Shown here: in pieces, positions 8,383-17,600 of the stretch
Position numbering within the stretch: the first letter of the stretch is position 1
Layout: every line of letters starts with the position of its first letter
Assembly (NCBI RefSeq): GCF_013385985.1
Contig: NZ_JACAOY010000006.1
Span: forward strand, 588,198 to 652,197
Length of the DNA stretch: 64,000 nt
Direction: 5' to 3'
Origin: Pseudomonas sp. B6002
GTDB lineage: Bacteria > Pseudomonadota > Gammaproteobacteria > Pseudomonadales > Pseudomonadaceae
Notes under the pieces: model-generated
What the model was told of the DNA's origin: nothing
Seen by the model: the letters and a program-made list of their open reading frames with translations, nothing else
The model's database searches: none
Position numbers and translations under genes: made by a program

Positions 8383-8694
8383 ATGGCAAGAAGTGCAAGG
8401 CTTCAAAAGAAACTTCATGCCCGGCATCTGATTGAGGTCGCCACGGAGGTGGTGGGTGATGGCCATCTGGTCAAAAAATTGTGGACGCTTAACCACGCAG
8501 ACACGCTTGCGTTGAATTCGAACACCTTCAGGTCGGATCCTGTTCAGCGTTACCGTCTGGAATACGTGGTAACGCGAGGTCCTGTTCCTGGGCATTGGCT
8601 GCACAAGCCCTTCGACCCGGAAGAATTAACGCTGTTTTTTGCGGCGAAAGACTATGCCGGCGTCTGCCATGGTTGGACCTTTTTCGACGATTGA
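8383..8694 (+). CDS. Hypothetical protein, 103 residues
   Basis: A short protein starting MARSARLQKKLHARHLIEVA, with AAGG about 8 bases upstream of the ATG at 8383. It is basic at the N-terminus, has no membrane segment or signal peptide, and ends in aromatic-rich CHGWTFFDD. I do not recognise a family. It sits 75 bases after the flavin reductase on the same strand, so it could be at the end of the mes transcript, but nothing ties it to methionine synthesis. Confidence 0.55.
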   Translation: MARSARLQKKLHARHLIEVATEVVGDGHLVKKLWTLNHADTLALNSNTFRSDPVQRYRLEYVVTRGPVPGHWLHKPFDPEELTLFFAAKDYAGVCHGWTFFDD

Positions 8695-8743
8695 CGGCGG
8701 CAGAACTGGCGCTTTGAACCGTTACGTGTTTAGGGGGCGGTGT

Positions 8744-9646
8744 TTATCGTGGTGTGGCGGTCTGCTGTGGTGAAGGGTTGGGTAGTGTTTGCAGGCATTG
8801 TAAGGCCCAGTATTTCACGGCAGGTGGCACACCTTCGTCGTCAATCACGGTGTGCAACAGCTCAATCATCCTGAGCCGGTGCTGTTTGCTTTTCTTAATG
8901 GCCAGCTCCCACACCTGGTCTGGATATCTCAGCGTGGGCCGCTCCGGACTATTGCATTCGATGGTTTTTCCGGACTGTGTCCAGAGCAAGTTTGCGACAT
9001 AGGCGGGAACGTAGCAGCTGTTGTTGTTCACTGTCTGGATCTTTGAGAAGACCTGCACCAGCCACGGCGCGGCCATGCGTAGCCGGTTGCGGGGCTTGAT
9101 AGATGGCTCGAACAGGTCGCTTTCTGCAAGTTCTGGCGGATCGGCTCGCGTCGTTACGCCAACATGAGCCGACCACATGCTTTGGGCTTCACGTAGCGCG
9201 TCTTGCGAAATGGTCAGGCTTTTCTCAAAGAGCGCTTCAAACCAGCGCTCCGCCTCGGCAAAGCCCCTCTCGTGGTCGACCAACTCGTATGCAGCTTCTT
9301 CCCAGCCGCCACTGGGCTCTGCTTCAAACCAGAGCCCATTTCGAGAAAAGTTTGCCGACGAGACCAGCGCTGCATGCTCAAACAGGGAAACCTTTGCATG
9401 AAGGTTGGGGAGGTGGCGAATCTCTGTGTTCGGCCGCTCAAGAAGCGCCTGGATAACCGTTGGATTGGTGCCGCCAGTCGAGAGGTTGCATAGGATCCTG
9501 TACTGCCTGTCGTTTCGAATCAGGCCTTCGGCGCCGTCGCCCCAAAAGGCAACTGCCAGTTTGATAGGGCGCTCGGGGCTCTGTGCCTCGCTCAAGCGCG
9601 TGAGTGCTTGGTGTATGGCGCTGGCATTTGCGATGAACATACTCAC
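8744..9646 (-). CDS. PLD-like phosphodiesterase family protein with one HKD-type motif
   Basis: A 300-residue protein. Residues 1-120 resemble the N-terminal half of PLD-like nucleases and phosphodiesterases. The motif HAKVSLFEHAALVSSANFS fits HxKx4(D/E) followed by SxN, with Glu where Asp is usual. Only one such motif is present, so an active site would need a homodimer, as in Nuc/bacterial PLD-like endonucleases. Residues about 180-300 form a helical C-terminal region I cannot assign. No mobility or defence gene lies beside it. The substrate (DNA or phospholipid) cannot be told from the sequence. Confidence 0.7.
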   Translation of the reverse strand: MSMFIANASAIHQALTRLSEAQSPERPIKLAVAFWGDGAEGLIRNDRQYRILCNLSTGGTNPTVIQALLERPNTEIRHLPNLHAKVSLFEHAALVSSANFSRNGLWFEAEPSGGWEEAAYELVDHERGFAEAERWFEALFEKSLTISQDALREAQSMWSAHVGVTTRADPPELAESDLFEPSIKPRNRLRMAAPWLVQVFSKIQTVNNNSCYVPAYVANLLWTQSGKTIECNSPERPTLRYPDQVWELAIKKSKQHRLRMIELLHTVIDDEGVPPAVKYWALQCLQTLPNPSPQQTATPR

Positions 9647-9828
9647 TCCATGAGTCGGTCAATTGCGGTTGCTTAGGGGCGGACGGGTTTAGCCGCAAGC
9701 CTAGACGATCCAGAGCGATTGGACGTGCCGTGGATTTTAATAAAAGCCTGCAGTGACGGAGTTCTTCGGCACGGCCACTTGAACGGGCATAATCGCGGTC
9801 TGCCTGCCCTCCGGGAATCCTGCACCCC

Positions 9829-10521
9829 ATGCAACCGCTCGAATTCACCGTTGCCTTCGAAAACCACACGCTGCACGCCGATACCCTGACAGGCGAACGC
9901 AACCCTCACCTGTTTTGCATCCACGGCGGCGGCGCGCGTTGCCGCTCGGTATTCGCCGAGGTGCGACACACGCTGCACGGGCAGGGCATTGGCTCTACGG
10001 CCCTGGACTGCATCGGCCATGGACAAACCGGTGGTGTGTTCGCCGACTCATCCCTTCACCGGCGTGACCAGCAGGCGCTGTCCGTAGTTCGACACAGTGG
10101 GGTGCAGCCCAGCGCCTTGATCGGCATCAGCATGGGCGCCTATAACGCGGTGCGGTTGAGCGAAACCCTGGGCGCCCAGACGTTGATTCTGGTGGTGCCG
10201 GGCATCTACACCCCCGAGGCTTACACGGTGCCGTTTGGCCCTTTGTTTTCGGCAATCATCCGCCAGCACCGCAGTTGGGCCGATAGCGATGCGTGGGACA
10301 TTCTCAGCCGGTTCAAGGGCCGGCTGCTGGTGATCGCCGGGGAGCAGGACGACGTCATCCCGCTGGAAATCCCCGAGCGGCTGTTGGGTGCAGCGACCCA
10401 CGCCCAGGACAAGGAATTGCTGGTCATTCCCGACGCTGGCCATAACGGGCTGATGCCACTCATTCAACAGCAGTCGCAATGGCTCGCAGCAATCACCACA
10501 CGTGTGGCGTCAAGCGCTTGA
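9829..10521 (+). CDS. Alpha/beta-fold hydrolase
   Basis: A 230-residue protein with the alpha/beta hydrolase core. HGGG at about residue 29 forms the oxyanion-hole loop, GISMGA holds the nucleophile Ser, GEQDDVIP carries the acid residue, and DAGHNG the catalytic His. No signal peptide is present, so it is cytosolic. It is convergent with the LysE-type exporter gene whose stop lies 13 bases beyond its own. The substrate is unknown. Confidence 0.85.
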   Translation: MQPLEFTVAFENHTLHADTLTGERNPHLFCIHGGGARCRSVFAEVRHTLHGQGIGSTALDCIGHGQTGGVFADSSLHRRDQQALSVVRHSGVQPSALIGISMGAYNAVRLSETLGAQTLILVVPGIYTPEAYTVPFGPLFSAIIRQHRSWADSDAWDILSRFKGRLLVIAGEQDDVIPLEIPERLLGAATHAQDKELLVIPDAGHNGLMPLIQQQSQWLAAITTRVASSA

Positions 10522-10533
10522 GTGTCTGCGGGT

Positions 10534-11154
10534 TCAAGCCCTGCGCGCCATCAACAACACTGTTGCCGCCGCCGACAACAACCCCGCGCAGCAACGGTTG
10601 AAAATCCGCTTGCCACGGGGTTCGGCGAACCAGCGACGCATGTGCAGACCCATGTAGGCGTAGGCGCTGATGGCGATCCATTCCAGCGCCAGGAACATCG
10701 CGCCCAACAGGGCGAATTGCGGGGTGATCGGCTGGCCCGGCACCACGAACTGAGGAAGAAACGCGGTGAAGATCAGGATGGCCTTGGGGTTGCCCGCTGC
10801 CACCAGAAACTCCTGACGCGCCAACGCCCACAATCCCACCTTGGCCGTAGCCGATTCCGCCTCTGTCTGGGGATTGGCGCGCCACAGCTGAAAGGCCAAA
10901 TAAAACAGATACGCCGCGCCCAGAATCTTGATCCCGTAGAACAACAGCTCCGAGGTTTGCAGCACTACCGCCAAACCCGCAGAAGCCAGCGCGATCATCC
11001 CGGCGAAGGCCAGCAGGCGCCCGATACCCGCCAGGCAAGAAGTGCGGTAGCCGTAGCGGGTGGAGTTGCTGACGGACAGCAGGTTGTTCGGGCCGGGCGC
11101 CATGTTCAGGGCGAAGCAGGCGGGGAGGAAGAGGGAGAGGGTGGCGAGGTCCAT
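10534..11154 (-). CDS. LysE/RhtB-family amino acid exporter
   Basis: A 206-residue membrane protein with about six hydrophobic segments. The N-terminus FLPACFALNMAPGPNNLLSVSNSTRYGYRT contains the family signature PGPN. The later AGNPKAILIFTAFLPQFV block is the second conserved region. These proteins export amino acids or related small metabolites across the inner membrane. The ATG at 11154 gives the usual N-terminus; the frame is open to 11262 but that extension is Pro-rich and non-membrane. No adjacent regulator of the ArgP type is present. Confidence 0.9.
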   Translation of the reverse strand: MDLATLSLFLPACFALNMAPGPNNLLSVSNSTRYGYRTSCLAGIGRLLAFAGMIALASAGLAVVLQTSELLFYGIKILGAAYLFYLAFQLWRANPQTEAESATAKVGLWALARQEFLVAAGNPKAILIFTAFLPQFVVPGQPITPQFALLGAMFLALEWIAISAYAYMGLHMRRWFAEPRGKRIFNRCCAGLLSAAATVLLMARRA

Positions 11155-11237
11155 GGCGGCTCCGTGTTCGCGGGGGACGGGGAGCGTTGAGGATAAGGGG
11201 GGTGGGGCGCTTGGACAATGGGGGCAGTGGAGCGCTT

Positions 11238-11453
11238 TTATTGCGGCTCCAGTTCTGACCATAAATCACTGCGCCCAATGCCGTTCATGAACGTTCCGTA
11301 GTCTTCAAATTGACCGACATTCACCTCCTCTTCACTAAACCACGTCGCTTCACATTCGTTGCATACCCACAACAAGATCTGTGCGGCGTGGACACGCATT
11401 GCCAGGACGCAACTTTGACTACATCTTTTGCACTCAATCTGCGTGTCAGTCAT
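11238..11453 (-). CDS. Small zinc-ribbon-like protein, 71 residues
   Basis: A 71-residue protein with CKRC at residues 8-11 and CNEC at residues 31-34, two knuckles at a spacing suited to one structural zinc. The C-terminal half is acidic. The ribosome binding site is weak. Function is unknown. It overlaps no other accepted gene and lies in a stretch that looks less GC-rich than the surroundings. Confidence 0.5.
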   Translation of the reverse strand: MTDTQIECKRCSQSCVLAMRVHAAQILLWVCNECEATWFSEEEVNVGQFEDYGTFMNGIGRSDLWSELEPQ

Positions 11454-11509
11454 TGCCAGTGGGCAGTGAAGAAGAGCAGCGTTTGAAGCGGCCGCTGTGT
11501 ACCAGGTGC

Positions 11510-12097
11510 TCAGTCTTGCTTATACGCCTGGGTGTTGATCAGTTTGCCTGAGGTATCAAATAAAAATGCCACCGTGATAGTGCTTTGGACTTTATAAAGA
11601 TAGACGTATCGACCATCCGGGTTTTTGTTCTCATGAAATGGCGAACCCAAGCAGCTTCGGATCTGCTGTGAAGTGGCTTCGCCTGCCTTGTAATCGCCGA
11701 TTTTTTGAGGGCAATCTGCAGGCGGCGCAGAACTTTGCTGATTCATTTTCTTTATTTCAAAATCAGCGCTGCCCGTACCCTTTTCTTTGAAGGTTATCAA
11801 GAACGAAGAACGGGCACCTTGCGACTCGACAACCCACATTTCCCGCCAAGCTCTGGCACCAGGGCTGCCAACAGGTTGCTGGATCACGAACTTCAGTATT
11901 TTTGTTTCTGCAGTAAACGCGGGTGCGCCGAGTATGTTCTGCAGGCCAGCGGTGGTGTCAGACGCCAACTTTTCATTGGTCAGTGTCCCTTCTCTGGCAA
12001 CGTTTGGCTTGATGCTGGAGACTGGCTGCAACTGGGAAGAGGTTTCGCAGCCGGATAACACGAAGGCAAAAACAATGGCGGCAAGTTTTAAACGCAT
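11510..12097 (-). CDS. Hypothetical lipoprotein
   Basis: A 195-residue protein with a clear lipoprotein signal peptide, MRLKLAAIVFAFVLSGC, Cys at residue 17. The mature part contains KAGEATSQQIRSCLGSPFHE followed by YVYLYKVQSTITVAFLFD. This recalls the SmpA/BamE-like pattern of a conserved turn helix and GxP. Codon use is visibly more AT-rich than in neighbouring genes, which suggests acquisition. A good GGAGTGATT-type ribosome binding site precedes the ATG. Confidence 0.72.
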   Translation of the reverse strand: MRLKLAAIVFAFVLSGCETSSQLQPVSSIKPNVAREGTLTNEKLASDTTAGLQNILGAPAFTAETKILKFVIQQPVGSPGARAWREMWVVESQGARSSFLITFKEKGTGSADFEIKKMNQQSSAPPADCPQKIGDYKAGEATSQQIRSCLGSPFHENKNPDGRYVYLYKVQSTITVAFLFDTSGKLINTQAYKQD

Positions 12098-12269
12098 CTA
12101 ATCACTCCTTGATTGAGACCGGCTGACCATCTGGGCTCGTAGCCTCGCTGGTAATATCCATGTGCTATCACTGTATCCAACCCCGGCGTCTTGTCAAATA
12201 CGGCCGGTCATTAATGTTCGGCCATAGCGCGAGAAGACGCTGAGGGGCTTCGCGGTAGACATGACCGCC

Positions 12270-12959
12270 TCAAATCGAACGCTGATTGACCCGCGCCATC
12301 AGTTGCTCCGCCGTCTCCTTTCGCTCCGAGTAACGATCCACCAAAAAATCCTGTTGGTCTCGCAGCAGCAAGGTGAACTTCACCAGTTCCTCCATCACGT
12401 CGACGACGCGGTCGTAGTACGGCGACGGTTTCATCCGTCCGGCCTCATCGAACTCCATGTAGGCCTTGGGCACCGAGGATTGGTTAGGGATGGTGAACAT
12501 GCGCATCCAGCGTCCCAGCACGCGCAGTTGGTTGACCACGTTGAAGGACTGGGAGCCGCCGCACACTTGCATCACCGCCAGGGTCTTGCCCTGGGTCGGG
12601 CGGACGGCGCCCAGCTCCAGAGGGATCCAGTCGATCTGCGCCTTGAACACGGCCGACATCGCGCCGTGGCGTTCCGGCGAGCACCAGACTTGTCCTTCGG
12701 ACCACAACACCAATTCGCGCAACGCTTGCACCTTAGGATGTTCCACCGGGGCATCGTCTGGCAGGGGCAAGCCACTGGGGTTGAAAATACGCACCTCGGC
12801 GCCAAAGCACTCCAGCAGGCGCGCGGCTTCTTCAACCAGGAGGCGGCTGAAGGAACGCTCGCGAGTCGATCCGTATAACAACAGGATGCGTGGTTTGTGG
12901 CCTGATGCTGGCAAATCTGGGACCAGGCCAGGGTCGAGGTTAGGCGGGTGTTCTGACAT
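12270..12959 (-). CDS. arsH: ArsH, NADPH-dependent FMN oxidoreductase of arsenic resistance
   Basis: A 229-residue flavoprotein. [18 protein letters not shown] at about residues 30-47 is the FMN phosphate-binding loop, and [20 protein letters not shown] is the characteristic ArsH segment. In Pseudomonas ArsH oxidises trivalent methylated and aromatic arsenicals to less toxic pentavalent forms and can produce resistance to oxidative stress. It is the last gene of the leftward arsR-arsB-arsC-arsH operon, 14 bases after arsC. Confidence 0.95.
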   Translation of the reverse strand: MSEHPPNLDPGLVPDLPASGHKPRILLLYGSTRERSFSRLLVEEAARLLECFGAEVRIFNPSGLPLPDDAPVEHPKVQALRELVLWSEGQVWCSPERHGAMSAVFKAQIDWIPLELGAVRPTQGKTLAVMQVCGGSQSFNVVNQLRVLGRWMRMFTIPNQSSVPKAYMEFDEAGRMKPSPYYDRVVDVMEELVKFTLLLRDQQDFLVDRYSERKETAEQLMARVNQRSI

Positions 12960-12973
12960 GAATCCTCCTGAGA

Positions 12974-13444
12974 TTAGAGCGTGCCGATTCGATCGAGCTC
13001 AGACTTGAGCTGGTCGCGGTTGAGCTGGGCAAAAGGCAGTTCGAGGAAGGCTTTGCAGCGTTGTTCGATGGTCGCCAGTGTCGAGCGGAACGCGGCCTCG
13101 ATCTGCGCGTCGTCGCCGTGCACGTCGGACGGGTCTTCCAGCCCCCAATGGGATTTCAACGCTGGGCCGAAGTACACCGGGCAAGCTTCGCCCGCGGCCT
13201 TGTCGCAGACGGTAACGACGATGTCTGGCGGGTTGTCCTCAAAGGCGTCATTGCCTTTGCTGTGCAAGCCGTCGATGGAGATGCCGGCCTGCTGCAAGGT
13301 CGTCAGGCTGCGGGGCAACACCTGGCCCTTGGGGAACCTGCCGGCGCTAACCGCTTCAAAGCCAGCGGGGGCCAGGTGGTTGAACACAGCTTCGGACAGG
13401 ATGCTGCGGCAGCTGTTGGCCGTGCACATGAACAGGACTCGCAT
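12974..13444 (-). CDS. arsC: ArsC, arsenate reductase of the low-molecular-weight phosphatase fold
   Basis: A 156-residue enzyme starting [14 protein letters not shown], where C7 to R13 forms the CX5R P-loop of the phosphatase-like arsenate reductases. The conserved Asp-Pro appears as EDPSDVHG, and the two redox Cys are in [17 protein letters not shown]. This identifies the thioredoxin-coupled type rather than the glutaredoxin-coupled type. It reduces arsenate to arsenite for export by ArsB. It lies 27 bases after arsB and 14 before arsH. Confidence 0.95.
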   Translation of the reverse strand: MRVLFMCTANSCRSILSEAVFNHLAPAGFEAVSAGRFPKGQVLPRSLTTLQQAGISIDGLHSKGNDAFEDNPPDIVVTVCDKAAGEACPVYFGPALKSHWGLEDPSDVHGDDAQIEAAFRSTLATIEQRCKAFLELPFAQLNRDQLKSELDRIGTL

Positions 13445-13471
13445 GGGGTGCTCCTTTCGCTGAGGCGGCTA

Positions 13472-14755
13472 TCAAAGGCTCAGGCGCAGGGCCAGGGCCG
13501 AGAGGGTGATCAACAGAACCGGAAGGGTCAGCAGGGCGCCGACTTTGAAGTAATAACCCCAGGTGATGCGCATGCCTTTGTGCGCCAGCACGTGCAGCCA
13601 AAGCAGTGTGGCCAGGCTGCCAATGGGGGTGATTTTCGGGCCGAGGTCGCAGCCGATGATGTTGGCGTAGATCATCGCCTCGCGAACAATGCCCTCCGCG
13701 CTGCTGGCCTGAATCGACAGCGCGCCGATCAACACGCTTGGCATGTTGTTCATCACCGACGACAGCAACGCCGACAGCAGGCCGGTGCCAAGGGTTGCGG
13801 CCCACAGGCCTCGGCCGGCCAGGTGGTCGAGGACTTGGGCGAGCCAATCGGTCAGGCCAGCGTTCTTCAGGCCGTACACCACCAGGTACATGCCCAGCGA
13901 GAACACCACGATCTGCCACGGGGCTTCGCGCAGCACCCGCCGCGTCGAGATCTTGTGGCCCTTGGCGGCGACCGCGAACAGCAAGGCCGCGCAAGCTGCC
14001 GCGACGGCGCTGATGGGAATGCCCAGCGGTTCGAGTGCGAACAGGCCGACCAGCAGCATCAACAGCGTCCAGCCACCGACGATGAAGGTGGCGCGGTCAC
14101 GAATGGCAGTTTTTGGTTCTTGCAACGCATCCAGCGCATAGCGAGGCGGCACGTCGCGGCGGAAATACACAAGCAGCACCAGCAGGGTGGCAGCGACGCT
14201 GACCAGGCTCACCGGCACCATCACCGAGGCGTACGCGTTGAAACCGAGCCCGAAGTAGTCGGCAGAGACGATGTTCACCAGGTTGGACACCACCAGCGGC
14301 AGGCTGGCGGTGTCGGCGATAAACCCGGCGGCCATGACAAACGCCAGGGTCGCGGCGGGGGAAAAGCGCAGCGCCAGCAGCATCGACATCACGATGGGCG
14401 TGAGGATCAGCGCCGCGCCATCATTGGCAAACACGGCGGACACGGCAGCGCCCAACAGGACGCAGAAGGCGAACAACCGATAACCGCTGCCCTTTGCCCT
14501 GCGCGCCACATGCAGCGCGGCCCATTCGAAGAAACCGGCTTCATCCAGCAACAGGCTGATGATGATCACCGCGATAAAGGTGGCGGTCGCATTCCACACG
14601 ATGGCCCATACCGTCGGAATGTCCTGCAGCGACACCGCGCCCACTGCCAGCGCGATCAGCGCACCGAGCGTGGCGCTCCAGCCAACGCCGAGGCCCTTGG
14701 GTTGCCAGATGACGAGCACGAGGGTGAAGACAAAAACAGCCACGGCGACAAACAT
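13472..14755 (-). CDS. arsB: ArsB, arsenite efflux permease
   Basis: A 427-residue integral membrane protein with about 12 hydrophobic segments, of the ArsB/NhaD ion transporter group. Recognisable blocks are [46 protein letters not shown] and [21 protein letters not shown]. It exports arsenite (and antimonite) using the proton-motive force; no arsA ATPase gene is present here. It lies 23 bases after arsR in the operon. Confidence 0.96.
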   Translation of the reverse strand: MFVAVAVFVFTLVLVIWQPKGLGVGWSATLGALIALAVGAVSLQDIPTVWAIVWNATATFIAVIIISLLLDEAGFFEWAALHVARRAKGSGYRLFAFCVLLGAAVSAVFANDGAALILTPIVMSMLLALRFSPAATLAFVMAAGFIADTASLPLVVSNLVNIVSADYFGLGFNAYASVMVPVSLVSVAATLLVLLVYFRRDVPPRYALDALQEPKTAIRDRATFIVGGWTLLMLLVGLFALEPLGIPISAVAAACAALLFAVAAKGHKISTRRVLREAPWQIVVFSLGMYLVVYGLKNAGLTDWLAQVLDHLAGRGLWAATLGTGLLSALLSSVMNNMPSVLIGALSIQASSAEGIVREAMIYANIIGCDLGPKITPIGSLATLLWLHVLAHKGMRITWGYYFKVGALLTLPVLLITLSALALRLSL

Positions 14756-14778
14756 TAAATACTCACTCGATCAGGGGG

Positions 14779-15126
14779 TCAGCAGCAGGCCGCTTCGCGC
14801 ACGGGCCGGCCATCCATGTTTTGCAGGCGCGAGGCGTTGCCCTTGAGCCAGCCAGCGTTGGCCTTGGACGTCACGTGCAGAACCTCGTGAACCCACTCGG
14901 GCAGGTCCGGATTGAGGCGGTAATAGACCCACTGGCCCTGGCGGCGATCCAGCAATAACCCGCTGCTGCGCAGTTGGGCGAGGTGGCGGCTGATTTTCGG
15001 TTGGCTGTCGTCGAGCGCACACATCAGCTCGCAAACGCACAGCTCACCTTGATCGGCAATCAGCAGGGTGGCCCGCACGCGGGTCTCGTCGGACAGGCTC
15101 TTGAAGACTTCGGGGGGTGTGATCAT
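14779..15126 (-). CDS. arsR: ArsR-family arsenite-responsive repressor
   Basis: A 115-residue repressor with a winged helix. ELCVCELMCALDDSQPKISRHLAQLRSSGLL contains the As(III)-binding Cys pair (CVCELMC) in the alpha-3 region together with the recognition helix. It heads the ars operon. A GGGAGG ribosome binding site lies just before the ATG. A long palindrome over the promoter, at 15141-15172, is its probable operator, so the operon would be autoregulated. Confidence 0.95.
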   Translation of the reverse strand: MITPPEVFKSLSDETRVRATLLIADQGELCVCELMCALDDSQPKISRHLAQLRSSGLLLDRRQGQWVYYRLNPDLPEWVHEVLHVTSKANAGWLKGNASRLQNMDGRPVREAACC

Positions 15127-15140
15127 GGGAGGCTCGGTAA

Positions 15141-15172
15141 ATATGGATAACCGAATATACGGATATCCATAT
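15141..15172. promoter_or_regulatory. ars operator: 32-base near-perfect palindrome over the promoter
   Basis: The outer arms ATATGGATA (15141-15149) and TATCCATAT (15164-15172) are perfectly inverted, and the interior is also palindromic (CCG...CGG). In all, 28 of 32 positions obey the dyad. A leftward promoter fits over it: minus-strand TTGATT (15178-15183) as -35 and TATATT (15154-15159) as -10 with 18 bases between. Binding of ArsR would cover the -10. The palindrome is seen directly; its role is inferred from position. Confidence 0.75.
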
Positions 15173-15183
15173 ATCTAAATCAA
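15154..15183 (-). promoter_or_regulatory. Predicted sigma-70 promoter of the ars operon
   Basis: On the minus strand TTGATT at 15183-15178 and TATATT at 15159-15154 are separated by 18 bases, and the start of transcription would fall near 15147, about 20 bases before the arsR ATG. It overlaps the operator palindrome. Confidence 0.55.
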
Positions 15184-15302
15184 GCACGAATTTCGCCGAG
15201 CGCCTGCGCTTTGATCGGTGAGGGGCTTGAGCAAAAAACTCAGGGCCTTGAATCCCTTGCGTCAATCGAGAAAACTCCACCGCACAATGTGAGGAGCCCG
15301 CA

Positions 15303-15953
15303 ATGCAAGGAACAGCGTTTCAAATCGTGCGAATCGACCAGATCCACGAAATAGTTTCGCCTACCGTAGACGCACTTCTGCTGCCGTTGGGTTTCGAAGT
15401 TCAAGGCCCATTGTCCTGGGTGCGCAGTGCTGATGCCCCCATCCGGCAGATCTTTCGCCTGGCGCAGTGGAAGGGCGGTGCGCTCGCGCCTTCATGGGGG
15501 TTGTCCCTGGATTTTGTCCCGCACCTGTCCGGCAATGACTTCAAGTGGCACAGAACTGTGAAGTCGGCGCGACCTGACCTGACGTTTGATGTGCGTGATC
15601 GGGCGCTTGATATTTCCTATAGCTACGGGCCCGAAACCATTGCGAAGTGCGCACCCGATATCCTCAGGGCAGTTATTCCAACCGCAGAATCCTTCTGGAA
15701 CTCGGCGCGTTCGATAGCCGACCTGCCCAGTGCTTTTGAGCGGGTCAGGCAGCATCTGTCGACAGGGGGATTGGGTTTCTACAACTACACGCAACACCCG
15801 CTTGCCTACGCTTTTGTGCTGGCCAGGAACGGCAAGCCCGATGCTGCTGAACAAGAGTTTCAGCGCTACTCACCGCGTCTTTCAGCGGCGGCGCAAAAGA
15901 AGCTTCGCACGTTGTTCGTTGATGCAGGCGGCTACCCAGGGTCGGGCGACTAA
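15303..15953 (+). CDS. Hypothetical protein, DUF4304-like layout
   Basis: A 216-residue cytosolic protein beginning MQGTAFQIVRIDQIHEIVSP. A GAGGAG ribosome binding site lies about 6 bases upstream. The early pattern LLPLGFEVQGPLSWVRSADAP, then FRLAQWKGGALAPSWGLSLDF, is reminiscent of the DUF4304 group (LGF, then WxR, then strands), but I would not claim membership. There are no catalytic motifs, signal peptide or membrane segments. It is convergent with the MFS exporter gene downstream. Confidence 0.7.
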   Translation: MQGTAFQIVRIDQIHEIVSPTVDALLLPLGFEVQGPLSWVRSADAPIRQIFRLAQWKGGALAPSWGLSLDFVPHLSGNDFKWHRTVKSARPDLTFDVRDRALDISYSYGPETIAKCAPDILRAVIPTAESFWNSARSIADLPSAFERVRQHLSTGGLGFYNYTQHPLAYAFVLARNGKPDAAEQEFQRYSPRLSAAAQKKLRTLFVDAGGYPGSGD

Positions 15954-16054
15954 CCGGTTGGATCACCCACGGTGAAGTGCCGCTTGAATAGCCTTCACCA
16001 TCACGTTCGCGACTTCAATTTCGATATCGCCGAAATCTGCCGAGAATCCACGGG

Positions 16055-17488
16055 TCAGTTTTGGGAAACCGCCAACTCACCCTTATCCTCCTTTGCCCGC
16101 GTCGCCCGCACCGCCATCACCAGCGCCAACATCGGCGCCAGGGTAAACACTGCGAACAACCAGCGCGCCGCATTGGCGACACCGTCGTCACCGGTGGCAT
16201 CGTTGATACCCGCCATGTTGGAGATCACACCGGCCAATGCCGCGCCCAGCGCCATGGCAAACAGTTGCAGCGTGGTGATCGATGACGCGGCGGTGTCCTG
16301 GTCCTGAGCCGACGCGACTTGCAGGATGCGTGTCAGCAAGTGCGGCCAGCCCAGGCCGATACCGAATCCCACCAAAAACAACCCGAGGCAGATCGGTGCC
16401 AGGAGCGCCCAATCACCTCCGCTCGCCGTGGGTGTGGTGAGCGCCAATATCACCAACCCGGCCACGATCAGCAGCGGCCCTGCAAGGATGGCGCGATGGG
16501 CGCCGCGCCCGGTCCAGCCCGAGCTCAAGATCTCCGACACCGTCCAGCCCGCCGCCATCAACGCCGCCATATAGCCGGCTATAAGTGGTGATTGGCCATG
16601 CAGGTGCTGCAGGAAATACGGCATGAAAATCTCGCTGCTCATGCCGATCACCAGCAGGCAGGTGGTGGCGTAGAGCGCGCAGAGCGGGGTGCTGAACTTC
16701 AGCGCATCCCGTGGCAGCAATCGCACCGAGGCGCGGGACTCCTGGCGAATCAACAGCAGCACCAGCACCGCACAGGTCGCGATACCCAGCAGGTTCCAAC
16801 TGGGCAGTGGCGAGACGCTGCCCGCGCACACCGCCAACACCGCTGCGGCCAGCAGTACCAGTTGAGCCACCGGCAGGCGTGTGGCGGCGGTCGCGGCAGC
16901 GTCCCGGGGTGGCAGCGCCCGGCTGGTGAGCACGATGTAGGCCAGGCTTACCGGCACCATCGCGCCAAACGCGTAGCGCCAGGCGTCCATTTCGGCAAAC
17001 ACGCCGCCCACGGCCGGGCCCACCAGGGTTGCCACGCCCCACATGCCTGACACCAGCGCCATTGCCCGAGGCCACAGCCGCTCTTCGAACACCAGTTGAA
17101 TCATCGAGTAGCACAGGGCAAGCAAGACACCACCGCCCAGGCCCTGGATCGATCGTCCCGCCAGCATCACCGGCATGCTGGGTGCCAAGGCGCAGATCAT
17201 CACACCCGCCATGAACACCAGGGTCGCAACCGCATAGGCCAGGCGCGGCCCGCTGCGTAGCAGCAGCTTGGAGGTGAGGGCCGAGCCCAGGATCGAGGCC
17301 ACCACATACAGCGTGGTGCTCCAGGCATACAGCTCCAGCCCGCCGATTTCGGCCACCACCGACGGCAAAATGGTGGTGGCGATATAGGTGTTGGTAGCGT
17401 ACAGCGCAATGCCCCCCGAGAGGGCAAGGGAGCGGGCGGCGTTCCTGCCACGGAGCAATTCGCCCCAACTGCTGTTCTGGGTGTCCAT
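16055..17488 (-). CDS. MFS transporter, drug-efflux type (14-helix-like)
   Basis: A 477-residue membrane transporter, starting MDTQNSSWGELLRGRNAARS. The motif LAGRSIQGLGGGVLLALCYSMI matches the conserved helix-4 region of the DHA2 type, and WGVATLVGPAVGGVFAEMDAWRYAF is motif C, the antiporter signature. Such proteins export toxic compounds with proton exchange. The start at 17488 has AAGGA upstream; the frame stays open to 17917 but that part overlaps the divergent regulator. The adjacent divergent regulator probably controls it. Confidence 0.9.
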   Translation of the reverse strand: MDTQNSSWGELLRGRNAARSLALSGGIALYATNTYIATTILPSVVAEIGGLELYAWSTTLYVVASILGSALTSKLLLRSGPRLAYAVATLVFMAGVMICALAPSMPVMLAGRSIQGLGGGVLLALCYSMIQLVFEERLWPRAMALVSGMWGVATLVGPAVGGVFAEMDAWRYAFGAMVPVSLAYIVLTSRALPPRDAAATAATRLPVAQLVLLAAAVLAVCAGSVSPLPSWNLLGIATCAVLVLLLIRQESRASVRLLPRDALKFSTPLCALYATTCLLVIGMSSEIFMPYFLQHLHGQSPLIAGYMAALMAAGWTVSEILSSGWTGRGAHRAILAGPLLIVAGLVILALTTPTASGGDWALLAPICLGLFLVGFGIGLGWPHLLTRILQVASAQDQDTAASSITTLQLFAMALGAALAGVISNMAGINDATGDDGVANAARWLFAVFTLAPMLALVMAVRATRAKEDKGELAVSQN

Positions 17489-17562
17489 CCACAATTCCTT
17501 GTCATACGGGCGCCGGTAGGCCCCGATGGTTTGCATGAGCGTCAGGCTTGGGTTAATTTGCC

Positions 17563-17574
17563 AAGCAATTGCTT
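17563..17574. promoter_or_regulatory. 12-base perfect palindrome between divergent genes
   Basis: AAGCAATTGCTT is a perfect dyad in the interval between the MFS exporter (start 17488) and the regulator (probable start 17601). Its position between the two starts makes it a candidate operator for the regulator. A 12-base palindrome can arise by chance, so the call rests mainly on location. Confidence 0.35.
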
Positions 17575-17600
17575 TGAATATTGCGGTGGGGCTAAATATT

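Noticed and set aside
13061-14758. Long rightward open frame of 565 codons opposite arsB and arsC
   Set aside because: It is the antisense shadow of high-GC genes on the other strand; its product is rich in His, Gln and Arg and has no motif, while arsB and arsC are certain.
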